64,000 bases of DNA from Methyloradius palustris. GTDB taxonomy: Bacteria > Pseudomonadota > Gammaproteobacteria > Burkholderiales > Methylophilaceae. The translations under genes were made by a program, and so were the position numbers. The notes beneath the pieces are model-generated. The model was not told the DNA's origin. It was given only the letters and a program-made list of their open reading frames with translations, and searched no databases. Positions 8,388-16,061 of the stretch are shown here, piece by piece (position 1 is the first letter of the stretch; each line of letters opens with the position of its first letter). Location: positions 930,001 to 994,000 of the forward strand of contig NZ_AP024110.1 of assembly GCF_019703875.1 (NCBI RefSeq), read 5' to 3'.

Positions 8388-9785
8388 ATGGTTTACAAAT
8401 ACACTACAGGCTTACACACTTACCAGTTTTCTGATTTAAAAGAGGTCATGGCGAAAGCCACGCCTGCGAGATCCGGCGATTATCTTGCTGGTGTTGCAGC
8501 AGAAACCTATGCCGAACGCATGGCAGCCCGTATGTGCCTAGCTGATGTGCCACTCAAACATTTTCTTGAAGAATTACTGATTCCATACGAGACCGATGAA
8601 GTCACCCGGCTCATTATCGATAGTCATGATAAAACTGCATTTGCTGAAATCAGCCACCTGACAGTAGGTGGTTTTCGTGACTGGCTACTTTCAGACGCCG
8701 CAGATAGCGCGTCATTGAAACGTGTATCACTTGGTATCACTCCAGAGATGGCCGCAGCGGTTAGCAAATTGATGCGTAACCAAGACTTGATTCTGGTCGC
8801 TAAAAAATGTCATGTCATCACAGCATTCAGAAATACCATTGGCTTGCCGGGCCATATTTCAAGCCGCTTGCAACCCAACCACCCAACTGATGATGCCCGT
8901 GGCATTGCCGCTTCTATCGTGGATGGCCTGATGTATGGCTCTGGCGATGCAGTGATCGGCATTAATCCCGCCACGGACAGCATTCCCGCATTGATGGATT
9001 TGTATTATCTGGTAGATGAAATCATCAACCAGTATGAGATACCTACGCAATCTTGCATTCTGACTCACGTCACCAACCAGATTCAGTTGATTGAAAAAGG
9101 CGCTCCACTAGACTTGGTGTTCCAGTCGATAGCGGGTACAGAAAAAGCCAACAAAAGTTTTGGTATAGACCTCGCCGTTTTGCAAGAAGCACAAGAGGCT
9201 GCGCTCTCACTGAAACGCGGTACAGTCGGCAATAACGTAATGTATTTTGAGACAGGTCAAGGCTCGGTTCTTTCAGCCAACGCCAATTTTGGGGTGGACC
9301 AGCAAACTTGCGAAGCCCGTGCTTACGCCATTGCAAGACGATTCTCTCCTTTACTCACTAATACCGTTGTCGGGTTTATCGGCCCAGAATATCTTTACGA
9401 TGGTAAACAGATCATCCGTGCAGGTCTTGAAGACCATTTCTGCGGCAAGCTGCTCGGCGTGCCACTAGGTTGCGATGTCTGCTATACCAACCATGCCGAG
9501 GCCGACCAAGATGATATGGATACATTGATGACGCTGCTGGCAACTGCTGGACTGACCTTTATCATGGGCATTCCAGGGGCAGATGACATCATGCTCAACT
9601 ACCAAACAACCTCGTTCCACGACACTTTGTACATTCGAAAAGTACTCGGCTTAAAAGCCGCACCGGAGTTTGAGCAATGGCTGAAAAAGATGAATATCAT
9701 GGATAGCAACGGCCAGGTGCAGCCTGTTACTGCTGCCCACAATATGTTGCAAAACATGCCTAAACATTTATTAGCTGCTGCATAA
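8388..9785 (+). CDS. eutB: Ethanolamine ammonia-lyase, large subunit
   Basis: A 465-residue protein matching EutB over its whole length (E. coli EutB is 453). It carries conserved EutB stretches such as RNTIGLPGHISSRLQPNHPTD and the C-terminal LGCDVCYTNHAEADQDD and MGIPGADDIMLNYQTTSFHD. The large subunit forms the TIM barrel that binds ethanolamine and performs adenosylcobalamin-dependent deamination to acetaldehyde and ammonia. The stop is one base before the small-subunit start region, so the subunits are made together. No eut microcompartment shell, reactivase or aldehyde dehydrogenase genes lie nearby, so acetaldehyde must be handled elsewhere. Confidence 0.96.
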   Translation: MVYKYTTGLHTYQFSDLKEVMAKATPARSGDYLAGVAAETYAERMAARMCLADVPLKHFLEELLIPYETDEVTRLIIDSHDKTAFAEISHLTVGGFRDWLLSDAADSASLKRVSLGITPEMAAAVSKLMRNQDLILVAKKCHVITAFRNTIGLPGHISSRLQPNHPTDDARGIAASIVDGLMYGSGDAVIGINPATDSIPALMDLYYLVDEIINQYEIPTQSCILTHVTNQIQLIEKGAPLDLVFQSIAGTEKANKSFGIDLAVLQEAQEAALSLKRGTVGNNVMYFETGQGSVLSANANFGVDQQTCEARAYAIARRFSPLLTNTVVGFIGPEYLYDGKQIIRAGLEDHFCGKLLGVPLGCDVCYTNHAEADQDDMDTLMTLLATAGLTFIMGIPGADDIMLNYQTTSFHDTLYIRKVLGLKAAPEFEQWLKKMNIMDSNGQVQPVTAAHNMLQNMPKHLLAAA

Positions 9786-9786
9786 G

Positions 9787-10599
9787 ATGAGTAACTCAGA
9801 TAAATCTGCTTTAGCCAAAGATGCTTTCGTACAAGATCCGTGGCAACAACTCAAAGGCTTTACTCGTGCTCGTATTGCATTGGGCCGAGTAGGTAGCAGC
9901 CTTCCAACCAAAGAGGTGTTGGATTTTGGCCTGGCACACGCTATGGCAAGAGATGCCGTACATTTGGCATTGGATATAGATGCATTAGAACAATCGATTA
10001 CCACGCTCGGGATTACGACACTCAAAGTGCATAGCAAAGCTCCAGATCGTGCCAGTTATTTACTACGCCCTGATTGGGGTCGCAGGCTAAATGACGCAAG
10101 CCTTTCTTTGCTGCAGGATGTCAAACCGAAAAGTCCCGTTGATTTTCTTGTTGTAGTGGGCGACGGCCTTTCATCATTAGCGGTTGAGCGGCATGTAGAA
10201 CCATTGTTGCGAGAAATGCAGGCATTAATTCCCGATACATGGTCTATAGGCCCGGTTGTGCTTGCAAGCCAGGCGCGTGTTGCGATTGCAGATGAAATTG
10301 GCGAGACACTAGGTGCGCGCATGACAGTCATGTTAATTGGTGAGCGCCCTGGTTTAAGTTCACCTGATAGCCTAGGTATTTATCTGACCTATGCCCCAAA
10401 ACTCGGTTATAGCGATGCCGACCGTAATTGCATTTCAAATGTGCGGCCAGAAGGCCTGAATTACCCAGCGGCAGCTAAAAAACTCATGTGGTTGGCGAAA
10501 GAGGCGATGCGTTTGCAACTTTCTGGTGTGGCATTAAAGGATGAAAGTGATGCTGTGCAAATTGAGGTAGAAGCGGCAGTGCAGTTATCAATCGACTAA
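9787..10599 (+). CDS. eutC: Ethanolamine ammonia-lyase, small subunit
   Basis: A 270-residue EutC protein, which with EutB holds the cobalamin cofactor. Recognisable segments are DPWQQLKGFTRARIALGRVG near the N-terminus, PDWGRRL, the motif DFLVVVGDGLSSLAVERH, and IGERPGLSSPDSLGIYLTYAP followed by a Cys-containing NCISNVRPEG. It starts two bases after the eutB stop and is clearly translationally coupled. The protein is slightly shorter than enteric EutC (about 295) because the N-terminal extension that targets EutC to microcompartments is short or absent. This fits the lack of shell genes. Confidence 0.95.
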   Translation: MSNSDKSALAKDAFVQDPWQQLKGFTRARIALGRVGSSLPTKEVLDFGLAHAMARDAVHLALDIDALEQSITTLGITTLKVHSKAPDRASYLLRPDWGRRLNDASLSLLQDVKPKSPVDFLVVVGDGLSSLAVERHVEPLLREMQALIPDTWSIGPVVLASQARVAIADEIGETLGARMTVMLIGERPGLSSPDSLGIYLTYAPKLGYSDADRNCISNVRPEGLNYPAAAKKLMWLAKEAMRLQLSGVALKDESDAVQIEVEAAVQLSID

Positions 10600-10631
10600 G
10601 GTAAGGGTTAATCATTACATTTATCTAATGA

Positions 10632-10651
10632 CTGCTATCGACCCATAGCAG
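10632..10651 (+). terminator. Weak hairpin after eutC
   Basis: A 7-bp stem (CTGCTAT with ATAGCAG) around a 6-base loop, 33 bases behind the eutC stop. There is no T-run, so it is at most a weak or Rho-assisted terminator or an mRNA end structure. Confidence 0.3.
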
Positions 10652-10724
10652 ACTCTTGCATAATTAAAGCTTAAATCGTAATAGGCGTTTATTTATCGAT
10701 AAGTGCTATTAAATCACCGAACAT

Positions 10725-10925
10725 CTACAAGTGACATTCAACCCACGCAATGGCATCTGACTCATAGTCAAATTCAGGTGATATCCTCAGATTTGAACAG
10801 TCGATGACCTGAAATTTCCCATCAATGTTTTTTAATGTCAGGTCGTCGTTAATTCGATTGATGGTATCTCCTCGACTCATGTCGTAATCAAGATCCACGT
10901 TTTTCCAAGTATGGGTAATTGTCAC
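10725..10925 (-). CDS. Small hypothetical protein (66 aa)
   Basis: An opposite-strand ORF with a GTG start in an otherwise gene-free 590-base stretch between eutC and the next membrane protein. The product is acidic, with segments such as NRINDDLTLKNIDGKF and SPEFDYESDAIAWVEC. No signal peptide or membrane segment is seen. Its composition looks like a real soluble protein, but the ribosome-binding site is poor and I recognise no family. It could be a small orphan gene or a chance ORF. The rest of the stretch (10600-10724 and 10926-11191) holds no other gene I can support and is AT-rich. Confidence 0.45.
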   Translation of the reverse strand: MTITHTWKNVDLDYDMSRGDTINRINDDLTLKNIDGKFQVIDCSNLRISPEFDYESDAIAWVECHL

Positions 10926-11206
10926 TTAATAGTTCCAGTTAGAAATGTGCTCAAAAGTTAATAGTGAATTTATTGGGATAGCTAATTAACGTCAATGCCC
11001 ATAAAAATACTAGCTACGCCTAACAATCACTGATTGGGTGTTTTGATTTTGGCAGATTATGCTGACGTGAATATAGGACAAATCCCTAATTAATCCATTT
11101 AGTACTTCCTTTAATCTTGATTCTCATAAGTCAGCTCTATGGCATTGCGAAAAGTAACTCGTAATCTCAAGAGCAATACCTTAAACCAAATATGAGGATC
11201 TACAAG

Positions 11207-12163
11207 ATGGCACTATCAAAAACATCAAGCGCTGAGAGTTTAGGACATCAGCCAGTACTCCCAGAAACTTACACTGATTATATTCACGCTAACGCCAGCG
11301 TTGTATCTTGGGCTGCGATTTTGGCCGGTGCAACATCAGCAGCGGCTTTCTCATTAATCTTATTGGTATTGGGTGCAGGCTTAGGATTGTCATCCATTTC
11401 ACCATGGGCTCATGAAGGTGTTAGTGCAACAGCCTTTGGTGTCTCTACCATTGTATGGGTTGCGGTTACGCAAATTCTGGCTTCTGGTCTAGGTGGTTAT
11501 CTGGCAGGCAGACTCAGAACAAAGTGGACTGGTACTCATGTCGATGAAGTTTACTTTCGTGATACGGCACATGGGTTTTTAACTTGGGCCGTAGCTACGC
11601 TGGCAACTGCAGCATTGCTCTCATCTGTGATTGGGAGTGTCGTCGGCGGTACTGCAAAAGCAGGCGCGAGTCTGGCTGGCGGAGTTGCCACCGCTGTAGT
11701 TTCCAGTGGGGTAACAAGTGCCGGAGTCGAAATGGGTAGGCATCATGACAGCAGTGGTCTTGAGGGCGGACCTATTGCGTATCTGGTGGATTCATTGTTC
11801 CGTCCAGATCCTAATGCTACGACTGACACTTCACAGAGCTCTGTACCACTGCCTGAAGTTACCCGTATTTTTATAAACTCAGCTAATGCAGAAACGTTAC
11901 CTCCGGTCGATGCATCTTACCTAGGGCAGCTAGTTGCCAAGCACACTGGCTTGAGTCAGCAAGATGCTGAAAGACGAGTGAATGATACCTTTGCCAGCCT
12001 GCAGGCAAAAAAACATGAGGCTGAAGCAATGGCAAAAGATGCAGCCGAAAAGGCGCGTAAGGCTACGATTTACGCAACTTTGTGGCTGTTTGTTTCGTTC
12101 CTGATGGGTGCGTTCTCAGCAAGTCTGGCAGCCACTTGTGGTGGCCGGTCGCGCGACGTGTAA
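11207..12163 (+). CDS. Conserved membrane protein of unknown function
   Basis: A 318-residue protein counted from ATG 11207, which has GAGG at 11194-11197 in front; an in-frame ATG at 11192 is less likely. It has two N-terminal glycine/alanine-rich hydrophobic segments (~residues 30-85) ending in GLGGYLAGRLR, another pair near 120-170, a hydrophilic linker, and a lysine/alanine-rich helix (~260-290) before a last membrane helix near the C-terminus. Similar proteins are often annotated as PhnA-like or hypothetical. The repeated glycine-rich helices suggest a small integral membrane scaffold; no catalytic motif is visible. It begins a run of three small plus-strand genes, which looks like a stress or envelope cluster. 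Confidence 0.75.
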   Translation: MALSKTSSAESLGHQPVLPETYTDYIHANASVVSWAAILAGATSAAAFSLILLVLGAGLGLSSISPWAHEGVSATAFGVSTIVWVAVTQILASGLGGYLAGRLRTKWTGTHVDEVYFRDTAHGFLTWAVATLATAALLSSVIGSVVGGTAKAGASLAGGVATAVVSSGVTSAGVEMGRHHDSSGLEGGPIAYLVDSLFRPDPNATTDTSQSSVPLPEVTRIFINSANAETLPPVDASYLGQLVAKHTGLSQQDAERRVNDTFASLQAKKHEAEAMAKDAAEKARKATIYATLWLFVSFLMGAFSASLAATCGGRSRDV

Positions 12164-12201
12164 TTTAACTTTTATTATTTAAATCAATTAAGGAGATCAC
12201 C

Positions 12202-12276
12202 ATGCGTTCACTACTATTATTCTTTCTTGGCGTACCTATCCCTATCATTATTCTGATCGCCTTGTTCGTCCATTAA
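12202..12276 (+). CDS. Small hydrophobic membrane peptide (24 aa)
   Basis: A 24-residue ORF starting MRSLLLFFLGVPIPII and ending LFVH, almost entirely one transmembrane helix with a central PIPI. It has a near-perfect ribosome-binding site (AAGGAG seven bases before ATG 12202), 38 bases behind the larger membrane protein. I recall very short proteins of this pattern in many proteobacteria, usually unannotated because of length. It probably inserts in the inner membrane and may partner the upstream protein; function unknown. Confidence 0.7.
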   Translation: MRSLLLFFLGVPIPIIILIALFVH

Positions 12277-12295
12277 ATCTATGTGTTTTAGCTTG

Positions 12296-12352
12296 GCCTG
12301 AGTGTTAAAAGGAGATTGTGTTCTTTTCTGAATATACTTATAACACTCAGGC
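12296..12352 (+). repeat. Long-loop inverted repeat in leader of the 12.4-kb gene
   Basis: Arms GCCTGAGTGTTA and TAACACTCAGGC pair perfectly over 12 bp around a 33-base loop that contains a GGAG motif. It ends 24 bases before the next start codon, so the RNA could fold as a regulatory leader or a 3' end structure of the small membrane peptide message. Confidence 0.45.
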
Positions 12353-12375
12353 GTTCTTAGCTTAGGAGTCGTAAA

Positions 12376-12612
12376 TTGAATAAACCCGCGGTCAGAAACA
12401 TCATTGAGTCAACGCTAAAGAGTGGTGATAAAACTCCAGGGTTATTTGATATTCCTAAGATTTTAAAACTTAAATCGAGCTTAGAGTCATGCGCCTCTGT
12501 AGAGGAGGTTATTGCTCTTCTTGAAGGTAATCGGAATCTAATAACAAAGGCATTTGGCTTAGATGACAAGGTAATTGCGAATGGTATAGCAGCAATAAAA
12601 GACCTGAGTTAA
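12376..12612 (+). CDS. Small hypothetical protein (78 aa)
   Basis: A TTG-started ORF with a usable ribosome-binding site (TAGGAG about seven bases upstream). The product is mostly helical by eye, begins MNKPAVRNIIESTLKSGD and has EEVIALLEGNRNLITKAFGLDD in two pieces around residues 44-64. No transmembrane segment or signal is visible and I recognise no family. Codon use is like the neighbours, which supports a real gene. It ends 94 bases before the stop of the converging AraC-family regulator. Confidence 0.6.
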   Translation: MNKPAVRNIIESTLKSGDKTPGLFDIPKILKLKSSLESCASVEEVIALLEGNRNLITKAFGLDDKVIANGIAAIKDLS

Positions 12613-12705
12613 GGCTTTAGATTGGGTTGAATTATTAAGGCAGCAATGGCCGAAAGTAGTCATCACGGATAAATTTATTGCAGGCTCTTTATGTTTTGTA
12701 GAGTT

Positions 12706-13701
12706 TTAGTTTAGGCTACGCAATCTTTTGAAGGTCATTGAAGGTAATTCACCAAACATCTTTTTGTATTCTTGGGAGAAGTGACCAAAATGCCAAAAGC
12801 CCCAGTAGGCGGCGGCTTCTGTGACTGAGTTTGCGGTTTTTAGCATGTGGCGTACGCCATTTAAGCGTTCTGCACGTAGGTAGGCAATCGGGCTGATATT
12901 AAGCAGGTTTTGAAAACAGTATTGCAAAGTGCGGCGGCTTACACCGAGTTTGAGGCACAGGTCAGCAACACTCACAGCGTTGTCTTGATTGCTCAGTACA
13001 ATCTCGCGTGATTCGGCGATGATATTCCAGCATTTTGCGGTAGAAATCGGGTCGCTATATGTTTCATGCTGGCTAAGTAAACTTTCTGCCACTAATGAAA
13101 TCACACTGGCTCTTAGCGACTCAATCATTTGCGCATCCTCGAGCAAGGCTGGCGTATGACTGACTGTTTCAAAAACGCCAGTCATAAACTGGCGAAAGTT
13201 ATTCACTTCATGCATGCCCATTGGCTCTACATGGGCATTTTCACAGTGGTCAATCACGGTTTGCTGATCATCCACAGAGAGTGTGGCCAGCAATGCGGCA
13301 CGGTTGACGGATATGCCACCCATTACCAGTTCAGTTGGGGATAAAAACTCAAAACCATTGTTGCCAGAAAAAATATGCATGGATTCGGCTTGGCTGATGG
13401 AGCCGCAAAACAGGCCATTACTTTCTGACCGAATCGGCATACCAACTGCAATCACATCATCGCCCAGCTTGCCACTTTGAAACAGTTTTTGGCTTGTGTG
13501 CTCCATAAACAAGTGCGTATCTTGAAACTTCATTTCGGAGATAAAACCGTTGAAATTGCCAGATGAAATCTGCGAGTAATCCTGATTCCAGCCTTGTAGC
13601 AGCGCTGCCTGTTCGTCAAAATCATGGGTTTGCTGATGGTTGAAACTGAACGCAGGGTCAGCTAAAGCGCTTGATGCGATGATGCTGGGAAGAGATTGCA
13701 T
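12706..13701 (-). CDS. eutR: AraC-family regulator, EutR-like
   Basis: A 331-residue regulator with an N-terminal ligand domain and a C-terminal double helix-turn-helix (~235-328). The first helix-turn-helix is in SVADLCLKLGVSRRTLQYCFQ and the second ends in WGFWHFGHFSQEYKKMF followed by GELPS, a pattern typical of EutR regulators. EutR proteins sense ethanolamine plus adenosylcobalamin and activate eut genes. Lying in the same block as eat-eutB-eutC but 2.1 kb away and convergent, it is the obvious candidate regulator. The link is inferred; other AraC ligands cannot be excluded. Confidence 0.82.
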   Translation of the reverse strand: MQSLPSIIASSALADPAFSFNHQQTHDFDEQAALLQGWNQDYSQISSGNFNGFISEMKFQDTHLFMEHTSQKLFQSGKLGDDVIAVGMPIRSESNGLFCGSISQAESMHIFSGNNGFEFLSPTELVMGGISVNRAALLATLSVDDQQTVIDHCENAHVEPMGMHEVNNFRQFMTGVFETVSHTPALLEDAQMIESLRASVISLVAESLLSQHETYSDPISTAKCWNIIAESREIVLSNQDNAVSVADLCLKLGVSRRTLQYCFQNLLNISPIAYLRAERLNGVRHMLKTANSVTEAAAYWGFWHFGHFSQEYKKMFGELPSMTFKRLRSLN

Positions 13702-13948
13702 GATGTCGTTGCTCCCTGTGATCAGTTAAGCAGAATATGCTTTTGAAACCAGATGATTTTAGTCTCTATTACACAGCAATAATCATGCCCATAAAAATGT
13801 CATTTATTGTTTGTTTTCAATGAGATTTATCGATTAATCAGCGATATTCTGCACCGTTTTATTGCGATTTGAAAATGCATGCACCAGTAATTGCTCTGCA
13901 TGCTTATTCTGCACTGCCGAAAATACGCGACTACGGTAAAATTACGCT

Positions 13949-15295
13949 ATGAATAATTCAAGCAATCAAAACAATTCCCAGCCGAAGATAAACGCAGAAA
14001 TAGAGTCTCTAGACCAAGAGGGGCGTGGCGTTGCACATGTTGAGGGCAAGACTATTTTTATTGATGGCGCGTTGCCAGGTGAGATAGTGACTTATATTTC
14101 AACGCGCAAAAAATCCAGCTATGAGTTTGCACATGTAGATCAAATAATCAAAGCCTCAAATTTGCGCACAACGCCTAAGTGCAAACACTTTGGGCAGTGT
14201 GGTGGCTGTTCGATTCAACATCTAGAGTTTTCAGGACAGGTGGCAGCAAAGCAGCGCATGCTTGAGAGCAACCTCAAACATATTGGCAAGGTAAAGGCAG
14301 AGGCTATATTACCGCCTTTGTATGGGCCTGCTTGGGGTTATCGCCACAAAGCACGTTTGCGTGTGAAATATGTGGAGAAAAAGCAGCGTGTGCTGGTAGG
14401 TTTTAACGAAAAAGCCACGCGTTTTGTGGCAGATATTCAGAGCTGTGATGTGTTGGTACCTAGCGTTTCCAAACTCATTATGCCGCTGCAAGAGTTGATC
14501 ATAAAGTTAAGTTTGCGTGATCGTATTCCGCAGATTGAAGTAGCAGTTGGAGAGCATGCGATTGTGCTGGTGTTGCGGATTATGGATCCACTTGCCCCAG
14601 CTGACGAGCCATTGCTACGGGCGTTTGCTGATGAATACCAAGTGCAGATTTGGACGCAAAGCAAAGGCCCGGATACGGTGATGCCTTTTTATCCATTAGA
14701 TGGCGCAGCGCTTAGCTATTCGCTACCTGAATACAATCTGACGTACCCATTCAAGCCCACCGAATTCACGCAAGTTAATCCGCATATCAACAAAGTCATG
14801 TTGCGGCGCGCCATGCAATTATTGAAGCCAAATGCAGATGAGCGCATTGCTGATTTTTTCTGCGGTTTGGGTAATTTCACCCTGCCTATCGCGCGCAGCG
14901 GCGCCAAGGTGTTTGGCTTTGAGGGTTCAGCAGCGCTAGTCAGCCGTGCAGTAGAAAGTGCATCACTTAACGACCTGCACAGTGAGGTGAGTTTTAGTGA
15001 GGCAGATCTATTCAAGATCACCCCTGAGAGCCTTAACATGCTCGGCTATTTCGATAAATGGCTCATAGACCCGCCACGCGATGGCGCAATGGAGTTGGTT
15101 AAAGCGCTGCCAGAAGATCACAACATGATACCTAAAGCGATTGTCTATGTCTCCTGCAACCCCGCTACGCTAGCGAGAGATGCAGGGATTCTAGTCAATG
15201 AAAAAGGCTATGTATTGAAGGCGGCTGGCGTCATCAATATGTTCCCACATACTTCACATGTGGAATCTATAGCGCTATTTGAATTAGCTAGTTGA
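13949..15295 (+). CDS. rlmD: 23S rRNA (uracil-1939-C5)-methyltransferase
   Basis: A 448-residue RumA/RlmD-type enzyme. A TRAM RNA-binding domain occupies ~10-68. The iron-sulphur cysteines are C78, C84 and C87 in PKCKHFGQCGGC, with the fourth in IQSCDVL. The SAM-binding domain has DFFCGLGNFTLPIA. The catalytic region shows LIDPPRDGA and the nucleophilic cysteine in YVSCNPATLARD. It methylates U1939 of 23S rRNA. It is transcribed away from eutR through a 247-base AT-rich divergent region in which I could not identify a clear promoter. It is a stand-alone gene. Confidence 0.95.
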   Translation: MNNSSNQNNSQPKINAEIESLDQEGRGVAHVEGKTIFIDGALPGEIVTYISTRKKSSYEFAHVDQIIKASNLRTTPKCKHFGQCGGCSIQHLEFSGQVAAKQRMLESNLKHIGKVKAEAILPPLYGPAWGYRHKARLRVKYVEKKQRVLVGFNEKATRFVADIQSCDVLVPSVSKLIMPLQELIIKLSLRDRIPQIEVAVGEHAIVLVLRIMDPLAPADEPLLRAFADEYQVQIWTQSKGPDTVMPFYPLDGAALSYSLPEYNLTYPFKPTEFTQVNPHINKVMLRRAMQLLKPNADERIADFFCGLGNFTLPIARSGAKVFGFEGSAALVSRAVESASLNDLHSEVSFSEADLFKITPESLNMLGYFDKWLIDPPRDGAMELVKALPEDHNMIPKAIVYVSCNPATLARDAGILVNEKGYVLKAAGVINMFPHTSHVESIALFELAS

Positions 15296-15325
15296 ATCAA
15301 CCGAGCCAGAGATATTGAGCAAAAT

Positions 15326-15631
15326 TTATTTGCTCAATATCTCACGATAGATCGCTTCTCTGTCCTGCTGATTTGCTTGTGCCAATTTGGAAAAAACTCT
15401 GTCGTCCAGCCGTCTAATTTTTCGGCGATTGGATTTGATCTCTATCTCTCGCCAGCCCATCAGTATTAGCCAATCCCACAACTCTTGGGTAACTGGTGCT
15501 GTGATCTTCATTGCAGTTTGTTGCTTTGCAATATAAGCATTAATTGCGGGCGGCTTACCAACTCTGGGCATATGACGACGTTCTTTAGCGGGTTTGCCAC
15601 CAAATACGAGGGTTTTTAGCGCATCAAACAT
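15326..15631 (-). CDS. Conserved hypothetical protein (101 aa)
   Basis: A basic, soluble 101-residue protein beginning MFDALKTLVFGGKPAKERR. The middle has APVTQELWDWLILMGWREI, followed by a cluster of basic residues (KSNRRKIRRLDD) and a helical C-terminus. The basic patch suggests nucleic-acid or ribosome contact, but no named domain is recognised. It converges on rlmD with a 30-base gap. A ribosome-binding site (AGGAG) is visible just before the start on the minus strand. Confidence 0.75.
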   Translation of the reverse strand: MFDALKTLVFGGKPAKERRHMPRVGKPPAINAYIAKQQTAMKITAPVTQELWDWLILMGWREIEIKSNRRKIRRLDDRVFSKLAQANQQDREAIYREILSK

Positions 15632-15892
15632 TAAAGCAGCTCCTTTTAGTCATCCCCGACTTGATAGCAGCTAAATCCAAAACTACGGATACTTCATGCA
15701 ATTTTCTATAGGTAATGAGTTTTCACACAAATATCCCGATTGCTTCTTTTCATTTTGACTTATGGAGATGTAATATCCACATATGAGAGCAACATAGTTT
15801 CTAAAAGTTGCCTGAAGCATTCAATTAACAAGCCATTCTGAAAAATGGCATCAAGGGATTAGATCATCGGGGATAGCAATGAGGAACGTAAT

Positions 15893-16054
15893 ATGGCATC
15901 CCGACATGAGAAGCAGATTTATGAAGGCCAGTCTCGCAGGCTAGAAGAGCGTCGCAAAAATGATCGTAGAAAATCCGTCAATATTATTAAGTTTCTTAGT
16001 TATCTGGCGGTAGCCATTGTCGCAGTGGCCGTAGTGAAATTTCTAAAACTATAG
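15893..16054 (+). CDS. Small single-pass membrane protein (53 aa)
   Basis: A 53-residue ORF with a GAGGA ribosome-binding site seven bases before ATG 15893. The N-terminal half is strongly charged (RRLEERRKNDRRK) and the C-terminal half is one membrane helix (LSYLAVAIVAVAVVKF). By the positive-inside rule the basic part stays in the cytoplasm. It ends seven bases before the binding-protein gene, so the two are likely co-transcribed. I recognise no family. The 260 bases upstream hold no other gene. Confidence 0.65.
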   Translation: MASRHEKQIYEGQSRRLEERRKNDRRKSVNIIKFLSYLAVAIVAVAVVKFLKL

Positions 16055-16061
16055 AGTGGTT

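Noticed and set aside
10995..13798. Shared 14-mer ATGCCCATAAAAAT at 10995-11008 and 13785-13798, considered as a regulatory site
   Set aside because: Several 14-mers are expected to recur by chance in 64 kb, and the surroundings show no further similarity.
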